A DNA stretch of 64,000 bases from Hyunsoonleella pacifica (GTDB lineage: Bacteria > Bacteroidota > Bacteroidia > Flavobacteriales > Flavobacteriaceae), in NCBI RefSeq assembly GCF_004310335.1, contig NZ_SIRS01000003.1, positions 124,001 to 188,000 of the forward strand. The letters run 5' to 3'. The first letter of the stretch is position 1. The number at the start of each line of letters is the position of its first letter. Both the position numbers and the translations under genes were made by a program. The notes beneath the pieces are model-generated. The model was not told where the DNA came from. It worked only from the letters and a program-made list of their open reading frames with translations, and did no database searches. This document shows positions 43,454 to 53,345 of the stretch, piece by piece.

Positions 43454-44422
43454 TTAATTACGTTCTATGTTTTTCTTTCTATTAAAAATTGGTAGATAAA
43501 TTAAAGATAGTCCTCCAAAAATGATAATAAGCAAAGTTTGCGAGCCCCACATTATCCAACCAAAAGCACGACTCGGATCTTCAGGAAGATTAAACAACGA
43601 AAAGGCTAAAACTATAGCTTCTGGATACGACCCTATACCTCCATTAGTTGCTGCAATGCTAAAACTAGCGGCTATAAAACCAATTAAAATAGCTGCAAAA
43701 GGCACGTTACTGGTTTGCTCTAAAGCAAATGAAGTTACATAAAACATTAATACATACATACTCCAAATAAAAAGTGTATGGAAAATGAATGCCCATTTCT
43801 TCTTCATTTTAAATATACTAAGAGCACCTTCTACCAAACCATTTACAAAGTTTCTAATTTTTAAGGCAATTTTTGATGTGCTTTTTTTAACGTATCTAAA
43901 AAAGAAAACGACAAGCACCAATAATCCAGCCATAGCTAGTATAATTTTTGAAGGGTCGAATTTTTCAACTAAAAAACCATAAATAAAATCGAATTGCAGA
44001 AACAATGTTATAGCGATAATCCCTAACATTACTATCATATCTGCAATACGTTCTGCAACTATAGTTCCAAAACCTTTTTCAAACGGTACGCCTTCATAAT
44101 TTGTTAAAATTGTAGCTCGTGCCACCTCTCCAGCTCTTGGAATTGTATAGTTAATTAAATAGGTAGCAAAAACAGCCATAATACTATTTCCTAGTTTAAT
44201 ATTATAACCCATTGGTTCTAGTTGAAACCGCCAACGATAAGCTCTTGATAAATGACTTAGCAAACCAAAAAAAACTCCAAGAATGATGTACGTATAATCT
44301 GCTTGTTGAAAATATTCAATAAGTTTTTCTATTGAAATTTGTGATAAAGAATACCAAACCAAAAACACTCCCAATAATAAAGGGAGTGTAATAGTTAATA
44401 TTCTTTTTATGTTAGGTTTCAA
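43454..44422 (-). CDS. Lysylphosphatidylglycerol synthase TM-domain / flippase-like membrane protein
   Basis: A 322-residue inner-membrane protein of the UPF0104 / LPG-synthase transmembrane (AglD-like) superfamily. It has about eight hydrophobic segments, with the motifs 'LSHLSRAYRWRFQLEPMGY' and 'NYTIPRAGEVARATILTNYEGVPFEKGFGTIVAERIADM' that typify the family, and 'GGIGSYPEAIVLAF' near the C-terminus. Members lacking the aminoacyl-transfer domain, as here, are thought to move lipids or lipid-linked molecules. It is translated four bases after panD. Confidence 0.88.
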   Translation of the reverse strand: MKPNIKRILTITLPLLLGVFLVWYSLSQISIEKLIEYFQQADYTYIILGVFFGLLSHLSRAYRWRFQLEPMGYNIKLGNSIMAVFATYLINYTIPRAGEVARATILTNYEGVPFEKGFGTIVAERIADMIVMLGIIAITLFLQFDFIYGFLVEKFDPSKIILAMAGLLVLVVFFFRYVKKSTSKIALKIRNFVNGLVEGALSIFKMKKKWAFIFHTLFIWSMYVLMFYVTSFALEQTSNVPFAAILIGFIAASFSIAATNGGIGSYPEAIVLAFSLFNLPEDPSRAFGWIMWGSQTLLIIIFGGLSLIYLPIFNRKKNIERN

Positions 44423-44426
44423 CCTT

Positions 44427-44777
44427 TTATTTTAACAAGTTTGTGGCTTCATCAGGAAATACTAAAGACGGCTTAAATCCCTTTGCATCTTCAATATCCA
44501 TAAATGCATAAGTTATCAATATAAGAGTATCTCCTACTGAAACTCTTCTAGCTGCTGCTCCATTTAAAGTAATCTCGCCGCTTTTTCGTGGTCCAGGAAT
44601 ACAATAGGTTTCTAAGCGTTCTCCATTATCATTATTTACAATTTGAACTTTTTCGCCTTGTATAATATTAGCAGCATCCATTAAGTCTTCATCAATAGTT
44701 ATACTACCAATATAATTGAGTTCTGCACCTGTGCATTTAACTCTATGAATTTTAGATTTTACTACTTGAATTTGCAT
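44427..44777 (-). CDS. panD: Aspartate 1-decarboxylase proenzyme
   Basis: A 116-residue pyruvoyl enzyme making beta-alanine from aspartate for pantothenate and CoA. The self-cleavage site Gly24-Ser25 in NYIGSITID is intact, as are the Lys/His near residues 8-12 (KSKIHR), Arg54 region (ENGERLETY-like), and NGAAAR. It is 13 bases downstream of panC, the enzyme that uses its product. Confidence 0.96.
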   Translation of the reverse strand: MQIQVVKSKIHRVKCTGAELNYIGSITIDEDLMDAANIIQGEKVQIVNNDNGERLETYCIPGPRKSGEITLNGAAARRVSVGDTLILITYAFMDIEDAKGFKPSLVFPDEATNLLK

Positions 44778-44790
44778 TTGGCAAAGGTAA

Positions 44791-45642
44791 TTAATTTAAT
44801 GCGATATTATCAATAAGTCTAATCTCGCCAGCATACACAGCTATAAATGCTCTGTACTTTTTTTTATTAGATTTTCGTTTTACTGGTTTTAAGGTTTCGG
44901 TATCAGCAATTATAAAATATTCTAACTCTAGCAAATTATGTTCTGCAAACTGACTACCAACCCATTCCAGTACTTTATTAGCACTTTTTATGCCAAATTT
45001 CGTTTTAGCTGTTTTTAAAGTTTTATATATAAACGGTGCTGCTTCTAAGTACTCTGGTTTTAACCTTGTATTTCTAGAACTCATAGCTAAGCCATTGGTT
45101 TCGCGATGAATTTTACAACCAACAATTTTCACAGGCAACTCATGCTTTTTAACAAGTTTCTTAATAATTTGAAGTTGCTGAAAATCCTTTTCGCCAAAAT
45201 AGGCTTTGTTCGGGGATACTATTTCAAAAAAACGTTTTACAATAGTACCAACACCATCAAAATGTCCATGGCGAAATTTACCTTCCATCTCAAATTCTAA
45301 ACCATCAAAATCAAAAGCTTGAGATACTGTTTTACCTTCATAAATATCATCTACTGTAGGTGCATAAACAACAATAGCATCCTTACTTACTGTTTTTAAC
45401 AGTGCAACATCTTTATCTAATGTTCTAGGATATTTATCTAAGTCCTTTTTATTATCAAACTGTGTGGGGTTTACAAAAATACTTACCACCACCACATTAT
45501 TTTCTTTTAGTGCCCTAATTACCAATTGTAAATGGCCTTCGTGCAGTGCTCCCATAGTTGGCACCATTCCAACAGATAATCCTTCGTATTTTAATGCTTC
45601 AATAGCATTACTAATTTTATTTTTTTCAGTGTAAACCTTCAA
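44791..45642 (-). CDS. panC: Pantothenate synthetase
   Basis: A 283-residue cytosolic ligase joining pantoate and beta-alanine with ATP. HIGH-like motif '[14 protein letters not shown]', '[21 protein letters not shown]', '[17 protein letters not shown]', and KMSKS-like '[12 protein letters not shown]'. First gene of the minus-strand operon, divergent from the glycogen-synthase-like gene across a 108-base spacer. Confidence 0.97.
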   Translation of the reverse strand: MKVYTEKNKISNAIEALKYEGLSVGMVPTMGALHEGHLQLVIRALKENNVVVVSIFVNPTQFDNKKDLDKYPRTLDKDVALLKTVSKDAIVVYAPTVDDIYEGKTVSQAFDFDGLEFEMEGKFRHGHFDGVGTIVKRFFEIVSPNKAYFGEKDFQQLQIIKKLVKKHELPVKIVGCKIHRETNGLAMSSRNTRLKPEYLEAAPFIYKTLKTAKTKFGIKSANKVLEWVGSQFAEHNLLELEYFIIADTETLKPVKRKSNKKKYRAFIAVYAGEIRLIDNIALN

Positions 45643-45704
45643 CTTTTCATAAAAATTAACGCGTGCAAACTTAAGATTTTACGGGGACTTTGCATAAATT
45701 TTTG

Positions 45705-45728
45705 TACTTTTGCGTGTTTTTATTTTTG
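45705..45728 (+). promoter_or_regulatory. Promoter elements for the starch-synthase-like gene
   Basis: Two overlapping choices on the plus strand: TACTTTTG (45705-45712) and TATTTTTG (45721-45728). The second has a TTG at 45702-45704 with a 16-base spacer. Start codon at 45751. Confidence 0.45.
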
Positions 45729-45750
45729 AATCTTCAAAAGCAAACCATAT

Positions 45751-46560
45751 ATGAAAGATAAGAGGATATTGTATGTATCATCTGAAGTAGTGCCTTATTT
45801 ACCTGAAACCGAAATTTCTTCAATGTCGTTCGAGGCGCCTAGAATGGTTAATCAACAAGGTGGTCAAATTAGAATTTTTATGCCAAGATATGGCAATATT
45901 AATGAAAGAAGACACCAATTACACGAAGTTATAAGATTATCTGGTATAAATCTAGTAATTAATGACTTAGACATGCCTTTAATCATAAAAGTAGCTTCTA
46001 TACCTAAAGAACGCATCCAAGTTTACTTTATAGATAACGATGAGTATTTTAAAAGAAAAGCAACCTTAACCGATGAAAACGGTGTATTGTTTTCTGATAA
46101 TGACGAACGTGCGATTTTCTTTGCTAAAGGTGTCATAGAAACAGTGAAAAAATTAAACTGGTCTCCTGATGTTATACATGTTCACGGTTGGTTAGCTTCA
46201 TTACTTCCTCTCTACCTAAGAGAATATTACAAAGATGAGCCTCTATTTAATGAAAGTAAAATAGTAACTTCTGTATACAATCAAAGTTTTAACAATACGT
46301 TAAATAAAGATATGGTCAATAAGATTAAATTTGACAACATAAACGAAGAAGCTATAAAGTCATTAGAGGAGCCTTCATATAATAACTTAATGCAAGTTGC
46401 AGTTGACTACTCTGATGCTTTAATTATGGGATCTGAAGTTTTACCAGAACATTTAGAAGAGTATATTAAAAATTCTAATAAACCTGTATTAGAATATAAA
46501 AGCAAAGATGAATTTGGAGAAGCCTACACAGAGTTTTTTAACACTGAAGTTTTAGGTTAA
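45751..46560 (+). CDS. Glycogen/starch synthase-like protein, N-terminal GT5 half only
   Basis: A 269-residue protein matching the N-terminal (Rossmann) domain of GT5 glycogen synthases: 'RILYVSSEVVPYLPETEISSMSFEAPRMVNQQGGQIRIFMPRYGNI', 'VYFIDNDEYF', and 'WSPDVIHVHGWLASLLPLYLRE'. Full-length enzymes of ~480 residues carry a second domain with the ADP-glucose site; it is absent here, and the KxGGL motif of the sugar-nucleotide loop is replaced (ETEISSMSFEA). Glycogen synthesis by this protein alone is therefore doubtful. It lies directly upstream of the DUF4270 lipoprotein and glmS and divergent from panC, an order I recognise as conserved in flavobacteria. Confidence 0.88.
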   Translation: MKDKRILYVSSEVVPYLPETEISSMSFEAPRMVNQQGGQIRIFMPRYGNINERRHQLHEVIRLSGINLVINDLDMPLIIKVASIPKERIQVYFIDNDEYFKRKATLTDENGVLFSDNDERAIFFAKGVIETVKKLNWSPDVIHVHGWLASLLPLYLREYYKDEPLFNESKIVTSVYNQSFNNTLNKDMVNKIKFDNINEEAIKSLEEPSYNNLMQVAVDYSDALIMGSEVLPEHLEEYIKNSNKPVLEYKSKDEFGEAYTEFFNTEVLG

Positions 46561-46586
46561 TACGCCAAATTATCCTTTAGAGATTT

Positions 46587-48335
46587 ATGAAGAAGATATT
46601 GAAAGCCCCTAATTATGCTATTGCCCTATTTAGCATTTTTTTAGTAACACTAAGTTGTGATACAGAATATAGTTCTATAGAAAGCAGTGTGCTAGGAGAA
46701 GGCAATTTTAATTTCAACGGTAATGCGTTTGAAATCCCTGTAAAAGCTTATAATAAAAACTTATCAGCACAACAAATAAATGGATTAACCAGTAATCTCC
46801 TTGGTTTTTTTGACGACCCAATATATGGAGAAACAACTGCTAGTATTGTCACTCAAGTTGTGCCATCAAGTTTTGCAACTAATGATGCAAATATGTTTGG
46901 AGTTAATCCTATAATTGAATCCGTTACTTTAACGATTCCCTATTTCAGTACCCAAACTAGTATTGATACTGAAGGAAAACCTGAATATAAAATAGACTCT
47001 CTGTTTGTTAAAAACAATAACCCAGAAAACATTAAACCTATTAGGTTAAAGATTTATGAAAACTCCTATTTTTTGAGAAGTTTTAATCCAGTTGATATTG
47101 AAAATAATTCCCAAAATTATTTTTCTAAGGCTGATGCATCCATTAATAATACTGATAATTTTTCTGAAATTGAAAGTGGTAGCATTAATTTTGATGAGCA
47201 TATCGGTCAGTTATTTTATGATGACTCTTATACCATAGAAGCAGATGCAAGAGAAATAAAAAGCACTACAGGAGGAATTGAAACAACATCATATTTACCA
47301 CCAGCTTTAGAATTAGAATTGGCGGACTCTGATACCAGTAAAGCACGTTGGCAATCTTTAATATTAGATCAAGCTGGGTTACCTACACTTAGTAACGCAA
47401 ACAACTTTTTAAATCATTTTAGAGGTTTATACATAAAAGCCCAAGCTGAAAATGGAGATGGAAGTATGGTATTGCTAAATTTAGCTGATAGCGGAGCCTC
47501 TATTACGATAAATTACTCTAGTGATGATGGCGCTGATGCAGATACTGATAGAGACAGTGGAAGTTATACACTTAACTTAAATGGTAACAGATTAAATACC
47601 TTTATAAATAATTATAATCCCGCTATTTTACCTACAACACCAAATACTGATGAAGGCGATGAAACTTTATATATAAAAGGCAGTGAGGGCTCAATGTCTG
47701 TTATTGAACTTTTTAACGGCATGGGAGATTGTGGAGAAGACGCTTTAGAATGCTTTAAAAGGCTTTTCAGAAAAACTAATGAAAATGGTGAGTTCATTCA
47801 GGTTAATGAACAATTTGAATTAAAACGATTAATTAATGAAGCCCATTTAGTTATATATGAAGACGATACCTTCATAACACCAGAAGACCCTAAAGATCTT
47901 AATGGAGAAGATTATCATAGATATGATAGGCTTTATATCTATGACTTAGAAAATAACATTCCTATTTTAGATTACAATACTGATATTACAACAGATGCAA
48001 GCAATCCTCTGGTATCGAGAACATTTAGCTTAGGCAGAAGAATAACTGATGAAAATGGTGTATCTAAATACAAGCTTAAAGTTACAGATTTATTAAATAA
48101 CATTTTAATTAGAGATGTTAACGTTACAAAATTAGGATTAGTACTTACAAATAATGTAAACATAAATTCGAACACTGCATTATTAAACAGTACAGATAAT
48201 GTAACTGGCATTCCTTCAACTGCCATTATTACACCAAGGGGCACAGTATTACACGGTAGTAATACAACTGCCACTACAAACGAGGGAATTAGCAAAAAAT
48301 TACGTTTAGAAGTATTTTTTACTGAATTAAATTAG
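46587..48335 (+). CDS. DUF4270 lipoprotein
   Basis: A 582-residue lipoprotein with lipobox TLSC (Cys24). Recognised as DUF4270 by 'FEIPVKAYNKNLSAQQINGLTSNLLGFFDDPIYGETTASIVTQV', 'SVTLTIPYF', 'IYENSYFLRSFNP', a middle 'FRGLYIKAQAENGDGSMVLLNLADSGASITINYSS', and the C-terminal 'KLRLEVFFTEL'. The family is restricted to Bacteroidota; its role is unknown but it is probably outer-membrane or surface anchored. It starts 26 bases after the half-GT5 gene and is followed 127 bases later by glmS. Confidence 0.88.
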   Translation: MKKILKAPNYAIALFSIFLVTLSCDTEYSSIESSVLGEGNFNFNGNAFEIPVKAYNKNLSAQQINGLTSNLLGFFDDPIYGETTASIVTQVVPSSFATNDANMFGVNPIIESVTLTIPYFSTQTSIDTEGKPEYKIDSLFVKNNNPENIKPIRLKIYENSYFLRSFNPVDIENNSQNYFSKADASINNTDNFSEIESGSINFDEHIGQLFYDDSYTIEADAREIKSTTGGIETTSYLPPALELELADSDTSKARWQSLILDQAGLPTLSNANNFLNHFRGLYIKAQAENGDGSMVLLNLADSGASITINYSSDDGADADTDRDSGSYTLNLNGNRLNTFINNYNPAILPTTPNTDEGDETLYIKGSEGSMSVIELFNGMGDCGEDALECFKRLFRKTNENGEFIQVNEQFELKRLINEAHLVIYEDDTFITPEDPKDLNGEDYHRYDRLYIYDLENNIPILDYNTDITTDASNPLVSRTFSLGRRITDENGVSKYKLKVTDLLNNILIRDVNVTKLGLVLTNNVNINSNTALLNSTDNVTGIPSTAIITPRGTVLHGSNTTATTNEGISKKLRLEVFFTELN

Positions 48336-48462
48336 ACTAAAAACGCATACATTTGTTTTTTGTCGTGTAAAACAATACGTTTACATAAATATTATTAGTT
48401 ATAGCTATTTATTTTTCATATTTACCATCAATTATATAACCCCAAAATCAAATTAAGAAACT

Positions 48463-50310
48463 ATGTGTGGAATTGTCGGATATATAGGACACAGAGATGC
48501 ATATCCTATTGTAATAGAAGGGCTTAAACGTCTAGAATATCGTGGCTATGATAGTGCAGGCATAGCTCTATATGACGGTACTGATTTAAAGGTATCAAAA
48601 ACTAAAGGAAAAGTTTCTGATTTAGAAGAACGTGTTAAAAATCAAATATCTAAATCTGGTAATTTAGGAATTGGACACACACGTTGGGCTACTCATGGTG
48701 TGCCAAATGATGTGAATTCCCATCCACATGTTTCAAACTCTGGGGATCTTGTGATTATCCATAACGGAATTATAGAGAATTACGAATCTCTAAAACAAGA
48801 ACTTATAAAAAGAGGATATACTTTTAAGTCAGATACTGATACTGAAGTACTTATCAATCTTATAGAAGAAGTTAAAACTAAAGAAAAAGTTAAATTAGGT
48901 AAAGCCGTACAAATCGCTTTAAATCAAGTTGTTGGAGCTTACGCAATAGCTGTGTTTGATAAAAATAAACCGGAAGAAGTAGTTGTAGCTCGCTTAGGTA
49001 GTCCACTCGCTGTAGGAATAGGTGAGGATGAATTTTTTATTGCTAGCGATGCTTCTCCTTTCATAGAATACACTAAAAATGCCATTTATTTAGAAGACGA
49101 AGAAATGGCTATTATTAGATTCCATAAAGGCATAAAGGTTAGAAAAATAAAAGATGATTCTTTAGTAGATCCTTACATTCAAGAACTTCAATTAAATTTA
49201 GAACAAATTGAAAAAGGAGGGTATGAGCATTTTATGCTTAAAGAAATACATGAGCAACCTAAAGCTATAAATGATACTTATAGAGGGCGATTATTAAGAG
49301 ATGAAGCTATTATAAAAATGGCTGGTATTGAGGATAACATGAAAAAATTCTTAAATGCTAACCGTATTATAATTGTTGCTTGTGGTACATCATGGCATGC
49401 TGGTTTAGTTGCTGAATATATCTTTGAAGATTTAGCACGTATACCTGTTGAAGTTGAATACGCATCTGAATTTAGATATAGAAATCCTGTTATTACTGAA
49501 AACGATGTACTTATCGCTATTTCCCAATCTGGAGAAACAGCTGATACTTTAGCAGCTATTAAAATGGCAAAATCTAAAGGTGCTTTTGTTTTTGGTGTAT
49601 GTAACGTTGTTGGATCTTCAATAGCCAGAGAATCCGATGCTGGTGCTTATACACACGCTGGCCCTGAAATTGGAGTTGCTTCAACCAAAGCATTTACCAC
49701 TCAAATAACAGTTTTATCTTTAATAGCTTTACGCCTTGCTAGAGCAAAAGGAACTATTTCAAGTTCAGACTTCCGCCATTATTTATTAGAGATGGAAATG
49801 ATTCCAGAAAAAGTAGAAAAGACTCTAGAATCAGACGCTCATATAAAGGAGGTTTCTAAAATTTACAAAGATGCTGCTAACTTTTTATATTTAGGAAGAG
49901 GTTATAATTTCCCTGTTGCTTTAGAAGGTGCCTTAAAACTAAAAGAGATATCATATATTCATGCTGAAGGTTATCCAGCAGCTGAGATGAAGCATGGACC
50001 TATTGCTTTAATAGATGAAAACATGCCAATAGTAGTTATAGCTACAAAAGCAGAACACTATGATAAGGTAGTTAGTAATATTCAAGAAATTAAATCTAGA
50101 AAAGGTAAAATTATTGGAGTTATTACAGAAGGAGACACTATAGTTAGAGAGTTAGCAGATCATGTTATTGAAGTGCCCGAAACAATAGAAGCACTATCTC
50201 CACTACTAACAACCATACCTCTTCAATTGTTATCTTACCATATTGCAGTAATGCTAGAGAAAAATGTGGATCAACCCAGAAATCTTGCAAAATCTGTAAC
50301 TGTAGAATAA
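48463..50310 (+). CDS. glmS: Glutamine--fructose-6-phosphate aminotransferase (isomerizing)
   Basis: A 615-residue enzyme making glucosamine-6-phosphate for cell-wall and LPS precursors. N-terminal glutaminase domain with nucleophile Cys2 (MCGIVGYIG) and 'GHTRWATHGVPNDVNSHPH', then two SIS isomerase domains ('VACGTSWHAGLVAEYIFE', 'ISQSGETADTLAAIK', 'LEGALKLKEISYIHAEGYPAAEMKHGPIALI'), and the C-terminal 'NLAKSVTVE'. The length matches the family (~610). No glmS ribozyme is evident upstream. Confidence 0.98.
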   Translation: MCGIVGYIGHRDAYPIVIEGLKRLEYRGYDSAGIALYDGTDLKVSKTKGKVSDLEERVKNQISKSGNLGIGHTRWATHGVPNDVNSHPHVSNSGDLVIIHNGIIENYESLKQELIKRGYTFKSDTDTEVLINLIEEVKTKEKVKLGKAVQIALNQVVGAYAIAVFDKNKPEEVVVARLGSPLAVGIGEDEFFIASDASPFIEYTKNAIYLEDEEMAIIRFHKGIKVRKIKDDSLVDPYIQELQLNLEQIEKGGYEHFMLKEIHEQPKAINDTYRGRLLRDEAIIKMAGIEDNMKKFLNANRIIIVACGTSWHAGLVAEYIFEDLARIPVEVEYASEFRYRNPVITENDVLIAISQSGETADTLAAIKMAKSKGAFVFGVCNVVGSSIARESDAGAYTHAGPEIGVASTKAFTTQITVLSLIALRLARAKGTISSSDFRHYLLEMEMIPEKVEKTLESDAHIKEVSKIYKDAANFLYLGRGYNFPVALEGALKLKEISYIHAEGYPAAEMKHGPIALIDENMPIVVIATKAEHYDKVVSNIQEIKSRKGKIIGVITEGDTIVRELADHVIEVPETIEALSPLLTTIPLQLLSYHIAVMLEKNVDQPRNLAKSVTVE

Positions 50311-50315
50311 TATTT

Positions 50316-50355
50316 TAAACAGGGATTTTAAAACTAAAATCCCTGTTTAGTTTTC
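50316..50355 (+). terminator. Terminator of glmS
   Basis: TAAACAGGGATTTTA (50316-50330) pairs perfectly with 50335-50349, followed by GTTTTC, five bases after the stop codon. Confidence 0.88.
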
Positions 50356-50387
50356 AATATTCTTTAATTTTATAACTATTTTTTGTT

Positions 50388-50415
50388 AAAAGCGTAAATT
50401 TTATCGCTTTTTTTT
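50388..50415 (+). terminator. Second hairpin with T-tract
   Basis: AAAAGCG (50388-50394) pairs with CGCTTTT (50405-50411) and runs into T8. It is a back-up terminator between glmS and the receptor gene. Confidence 0.55.
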
Positions 50416-50505
50416 ATGAAAATATACTATGCATGCATAATTTTTTCATATTTTTATTGCCAATCAAATGGTAAACCCCATTATTAAATAAACTAATTCA
50501 GATAG

Positions 50506-53334
50506 ATGAAAACAATTCTTAAATTAATTTTATTGTTGTTTAGCGTAAGTAGTTTTGCCCAAACAACAATTAAAGGAACCGTTAAGGATGATAGCGGTCA
50601 ACCTATCCCTGGAACCAATATCATAATATTAGGTACTACTGTAGGAACAGTTACAGATTTTGATGGTGGTTTTACTTTAACTACTAATCAAAACCCTCCC
50701 TTTTCCATTCAAGTAAGTAGTGTTGGTTTTGAAACAGCAACTCAAGAGATAACATCAAACAATCAAAACGTTGATATTATTTTAAAAGAAGGTAATGAAC
50801 TTGATGAAGTTGTAATTTCAGCATCACGTACACCTGAGCGTATTTTTGAATCTCCTGTAACCGTGGAAAGATTTGGCATTAAAGCAATAAAGAATACTGC
50901 TTCAGCTGATTTTTATGGCGGACTAGAAAATTTAAAGGGTGTGGATATAAACACCAATAGTCTTACATTTAAATCAATAAACACAAGGGGGTTTGCAACC
51001 TTTGCTAATACACGCTTTATGCAATTAGTAGATGGTATGGACAATTCTGCTCCTGCACTTAACTTTCCATTAGGTAACCTTTTAGGAATGGTGGAAACCG
51101 ACGTACAAAGTGTAGAGCTTTTACCAGGTGCATCATCTGCACTTTACGGTGCCAACGCTTTTAACGGGATATTATTTATGACTAGTAAAAACCCTTTTGA
51201 CCATGAGGGTGGTGTAAAAGGTTACATCAAGCAAGGTATTACATCTCAAGAAGCAGCAGGAAATAACGATTATACTGATATAGGTATAAGTGTTTCACAT
51301 AAATTTAGCGATCATTTTGCAGCCAAGGTTAACTTTGGATATTTAAAAGGAACTGATTGGTTTGCCACTAACTATGACGATAAAGATACTCCTGGTGGCA
51401 CGCGAGAATCTAATATTAATTATGATGGAGTTAACGTATATGGAGATAATGTAACTACAAATATTAGAGATGCAGCACCAGCAAGTATAAAAGGTATAAT
51501 ACCAGATGTAAATGTTAGTAGAACTGGTTATAGAGAAATAGATTTAACTGATTATGATGCTGAAAGCGTTAAAGCTGATTGGGGGTTATACTTTCGCCCG
51601 TGGGGTAACGATTTTGAAATCCAATATGTTGGAAAAGTAGGAACTGGATCTACCATTTATCAAGGAGCGCAACGTTATAGAATAGATGGATTTTCATTAC
51701 AACAACATAAATTAGAAGTTAGAACTGATGATTTTTTCATAAGAGGTTATGTGACATCTGATAAGGCTGGCGACACTTATGTAATGGATGTTGCAGGTCC
51801 AAATTTATTACAAGCATGGAAATCTCATCAAGATTGGTTTGGAGATTATATTGGCACCTATGCTGCTTCTGTTTTAGGAGGTGCTACTGATGCACAAGCC
51901 CATAATGCTGCAAGAACAGCTGCTGAAGAAGGAAGACCTGATCTAGAATCTGATGAGTTTCAACGTCTTTTCAATCAAGTCACATCAGACACTGATTTCT
52001 TGACAGGTTCTGCATTTAAAGATAATTCTAAAATTTATCACGGAGATTTAAATTATAATTTCAAGGATAAAATAGATTTTGCCGAAATACAAGTTGGTGG
52101 CTCATATAGAACATATCGTTTAAACTCATTTGGTACTATTTATGCTGATGCTAATGGTCCCATTACATATTCAGAACTAGGAATTTACACCCAACTACAA
52201 CGTTCTGTTGACTTAAATGAAAGTTTGGAACTCAAATTAACAGGATCTATCAGATATGATAAATCAGAATTGTTTGACGGTTTCTTCTCTCCTAGAATCT
52301 CAGCTGGATTAACAGTCAACGAAAATCATAACTTCAGAGCTTCATTCCAAACTGGATTTAGAAACCCAGATACACAATCGTTATACATTGGATTAAGAAC
52401 TGCTTTAGGAACTTTAATTGGTGGTGCAACCGATATCGGAGAACGCTATTCTAGAGATTATGACGTAAGTCAGTTTGCACAAAACAATCTTGGTCAACCA
52501 TCTAGTATTACCCAAACAGGAGCAGCAGCTTACACTAATTCTCTTTTTGCTTCAATTGCCAATGGTTTAGGAACCCATGACCCATCATCTAACGGCAGTA
52601 ATTTTATTGGTAACTCAAGTTTTTCGGAACCTGAGCAGGTTAGCTCTTTTGAGCTTGGATATAGAGGAAAAGTAAGTGGTTTTATAATAGACGCATCTGC
52701 CTACTATAGTACCTACAACGACTTTCTCGCCAATGAAACTGTAATTGCACCACTTTATGGTAATGTATCTAACTTTGACCTAACAGGCTATGATCCAAAT
52801 AACCCAGCTTCAGTAGCTGGTCTTAATGCAGATACCCAACAAATATTAGCAGCTTTGAGTAATGGAGATGTAGTAGGGTACCAAACATATACAAATACTG
52901 AAGAAACAGTTAACTCCTATGGTGCCGCTATTGGAGTATCAACAAAAGTATTTGATGATTTTGACTTAAGCGCCAACTACACATGGGCTCGACTAGACTT
53001 TGACGTTGCTGGTAATCCAGATTTTAGAACCAATTTCAATACACCAGAACATAAAGTAAAATTAGGCTTTGGAAAAACAGAGTTATTTAAAAACTTTGGA
53101 TTTAACCTTGCTTGGAGATGGAGCGACAATTACTTCTGGGAAGCTTCCTTTGGAGATGGAGAAATACCTGCATTCAATGTATTAGATGCACAAGTTAACT
53201 ACAGGATACCAAACTTAAAAACGACTATTAAGGCTGGAGCCACTAATCTATTAGCGGATGAATACTTTACTGCCTTTGGAACAGGTTTCATAGGATCTCA
53301 GTATTATGTAGCGTTAACCATCAACAATCTTTAA
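50506..53334 (+). CDS. TonB-dependent outer-membrane receptor
   Basis: A 942-residue receptor with signal peptide MKTILKLILLLFSVSSFAQ, a carboxypeptidase-regulatory-like domain (about 20-105, 'GQPIPGTNIIILGTTVGTVTDFDGGFTL'), a plug (about 108-230, 'ISASRTPERIFESPVTVERF' and 'LPGASSALYGANAFNGILFM'), and a large barrel ending 'GSQYYVALTINNL'. The SGNH-hydrolase lipoprotein gene follows after 11 bases, so the two are one unit; a lipid or other ester as imported ligand is a reasonable inference. No SusD partner is present. Confidence 0.92.
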   Translation: MKTILKLILLLFSVSSFAQTTIKGTVKDDSGQPIPGTNIIILGTTVGTVTDFDGGFTLTTNQNPPFSIQVSSVGFETATQEITSNNQNVDIILKEGNELDEVVISASRTPERIFESPVTVERFGIKAIKNTASADFYGGLENLKGVDINTNSLTFKSINTRGFATFANTRFMQLVDGMDNSAPALNFPLGNLLGMVETDVQSVELLPGASSALYGANAFNGILFMTSKNPFDHEGGVKGYIKQGITSQEAAGNNDYTDIGISVSHKFSDHFAAKVNFGYLKGTDWFATNYDDKDTPGGTRESNINYDGVNVYGDNVTTNIRDAAPASIKGIIPDVNVSRTGYREIDLTDYDAESVKADWGLYFRPWGNDFEIQYVGKVGTGSTIYQGAQRYRIDGFSLQQHKLEVRTDDFFIRGYVTSDKAGDTYVMDVAGPNLLQAWKSHQDWFGDYIGTYAASVLGGATDAQAHNAARTAAEEGRPDLESDEFQRLFNQVTSDTDFLTGSAFKDNSKIYHGDLNYNFKDKIDFAEIQVGGSYRTYRLNSFGTIYADANGPITYSELGIYTQLQRSVDLNESLELKLTGSIRYDKSELFDGFFSPRISAGLTVNENHNFRASFQTGFRNPDTQSLYIGLRTALGTLIGGATDIGERYSRDYDVSQFAQNNLGQPSSITQTGAAAYTNSLFASIANGLGTHDPSSNGSNFIGNSSFSEPEQVSSFELGYRGKVSGFIIDASAYYSTYNDFLANETVIAPLYGNVSNFDLTGYDPNNPASVAGLNADTQQILAALSNGDVVGYQTYTNTEETVNSYGAAIGVSTKVFDDFDLSANYTWARLDFDVAGNPDFRTNFNTPEHKVKLGFGKTELFKNFGFNLAWRWSDNYFWEASFGDGEIPAFNVLDAQVNYRIPNLKTTIKAGATNLLADEYFTAFGTGFIGSQYYVALTINNL

Positions 53335-53345
53335 AAATTTAAGCA

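Noticed and set aside
48336-48462. Possible glmS ribozyme upstream of glmS.
   Set aside because: No conserved core or pairing pattern of the ribozyme is seen; the spacer is AT-rich and short.
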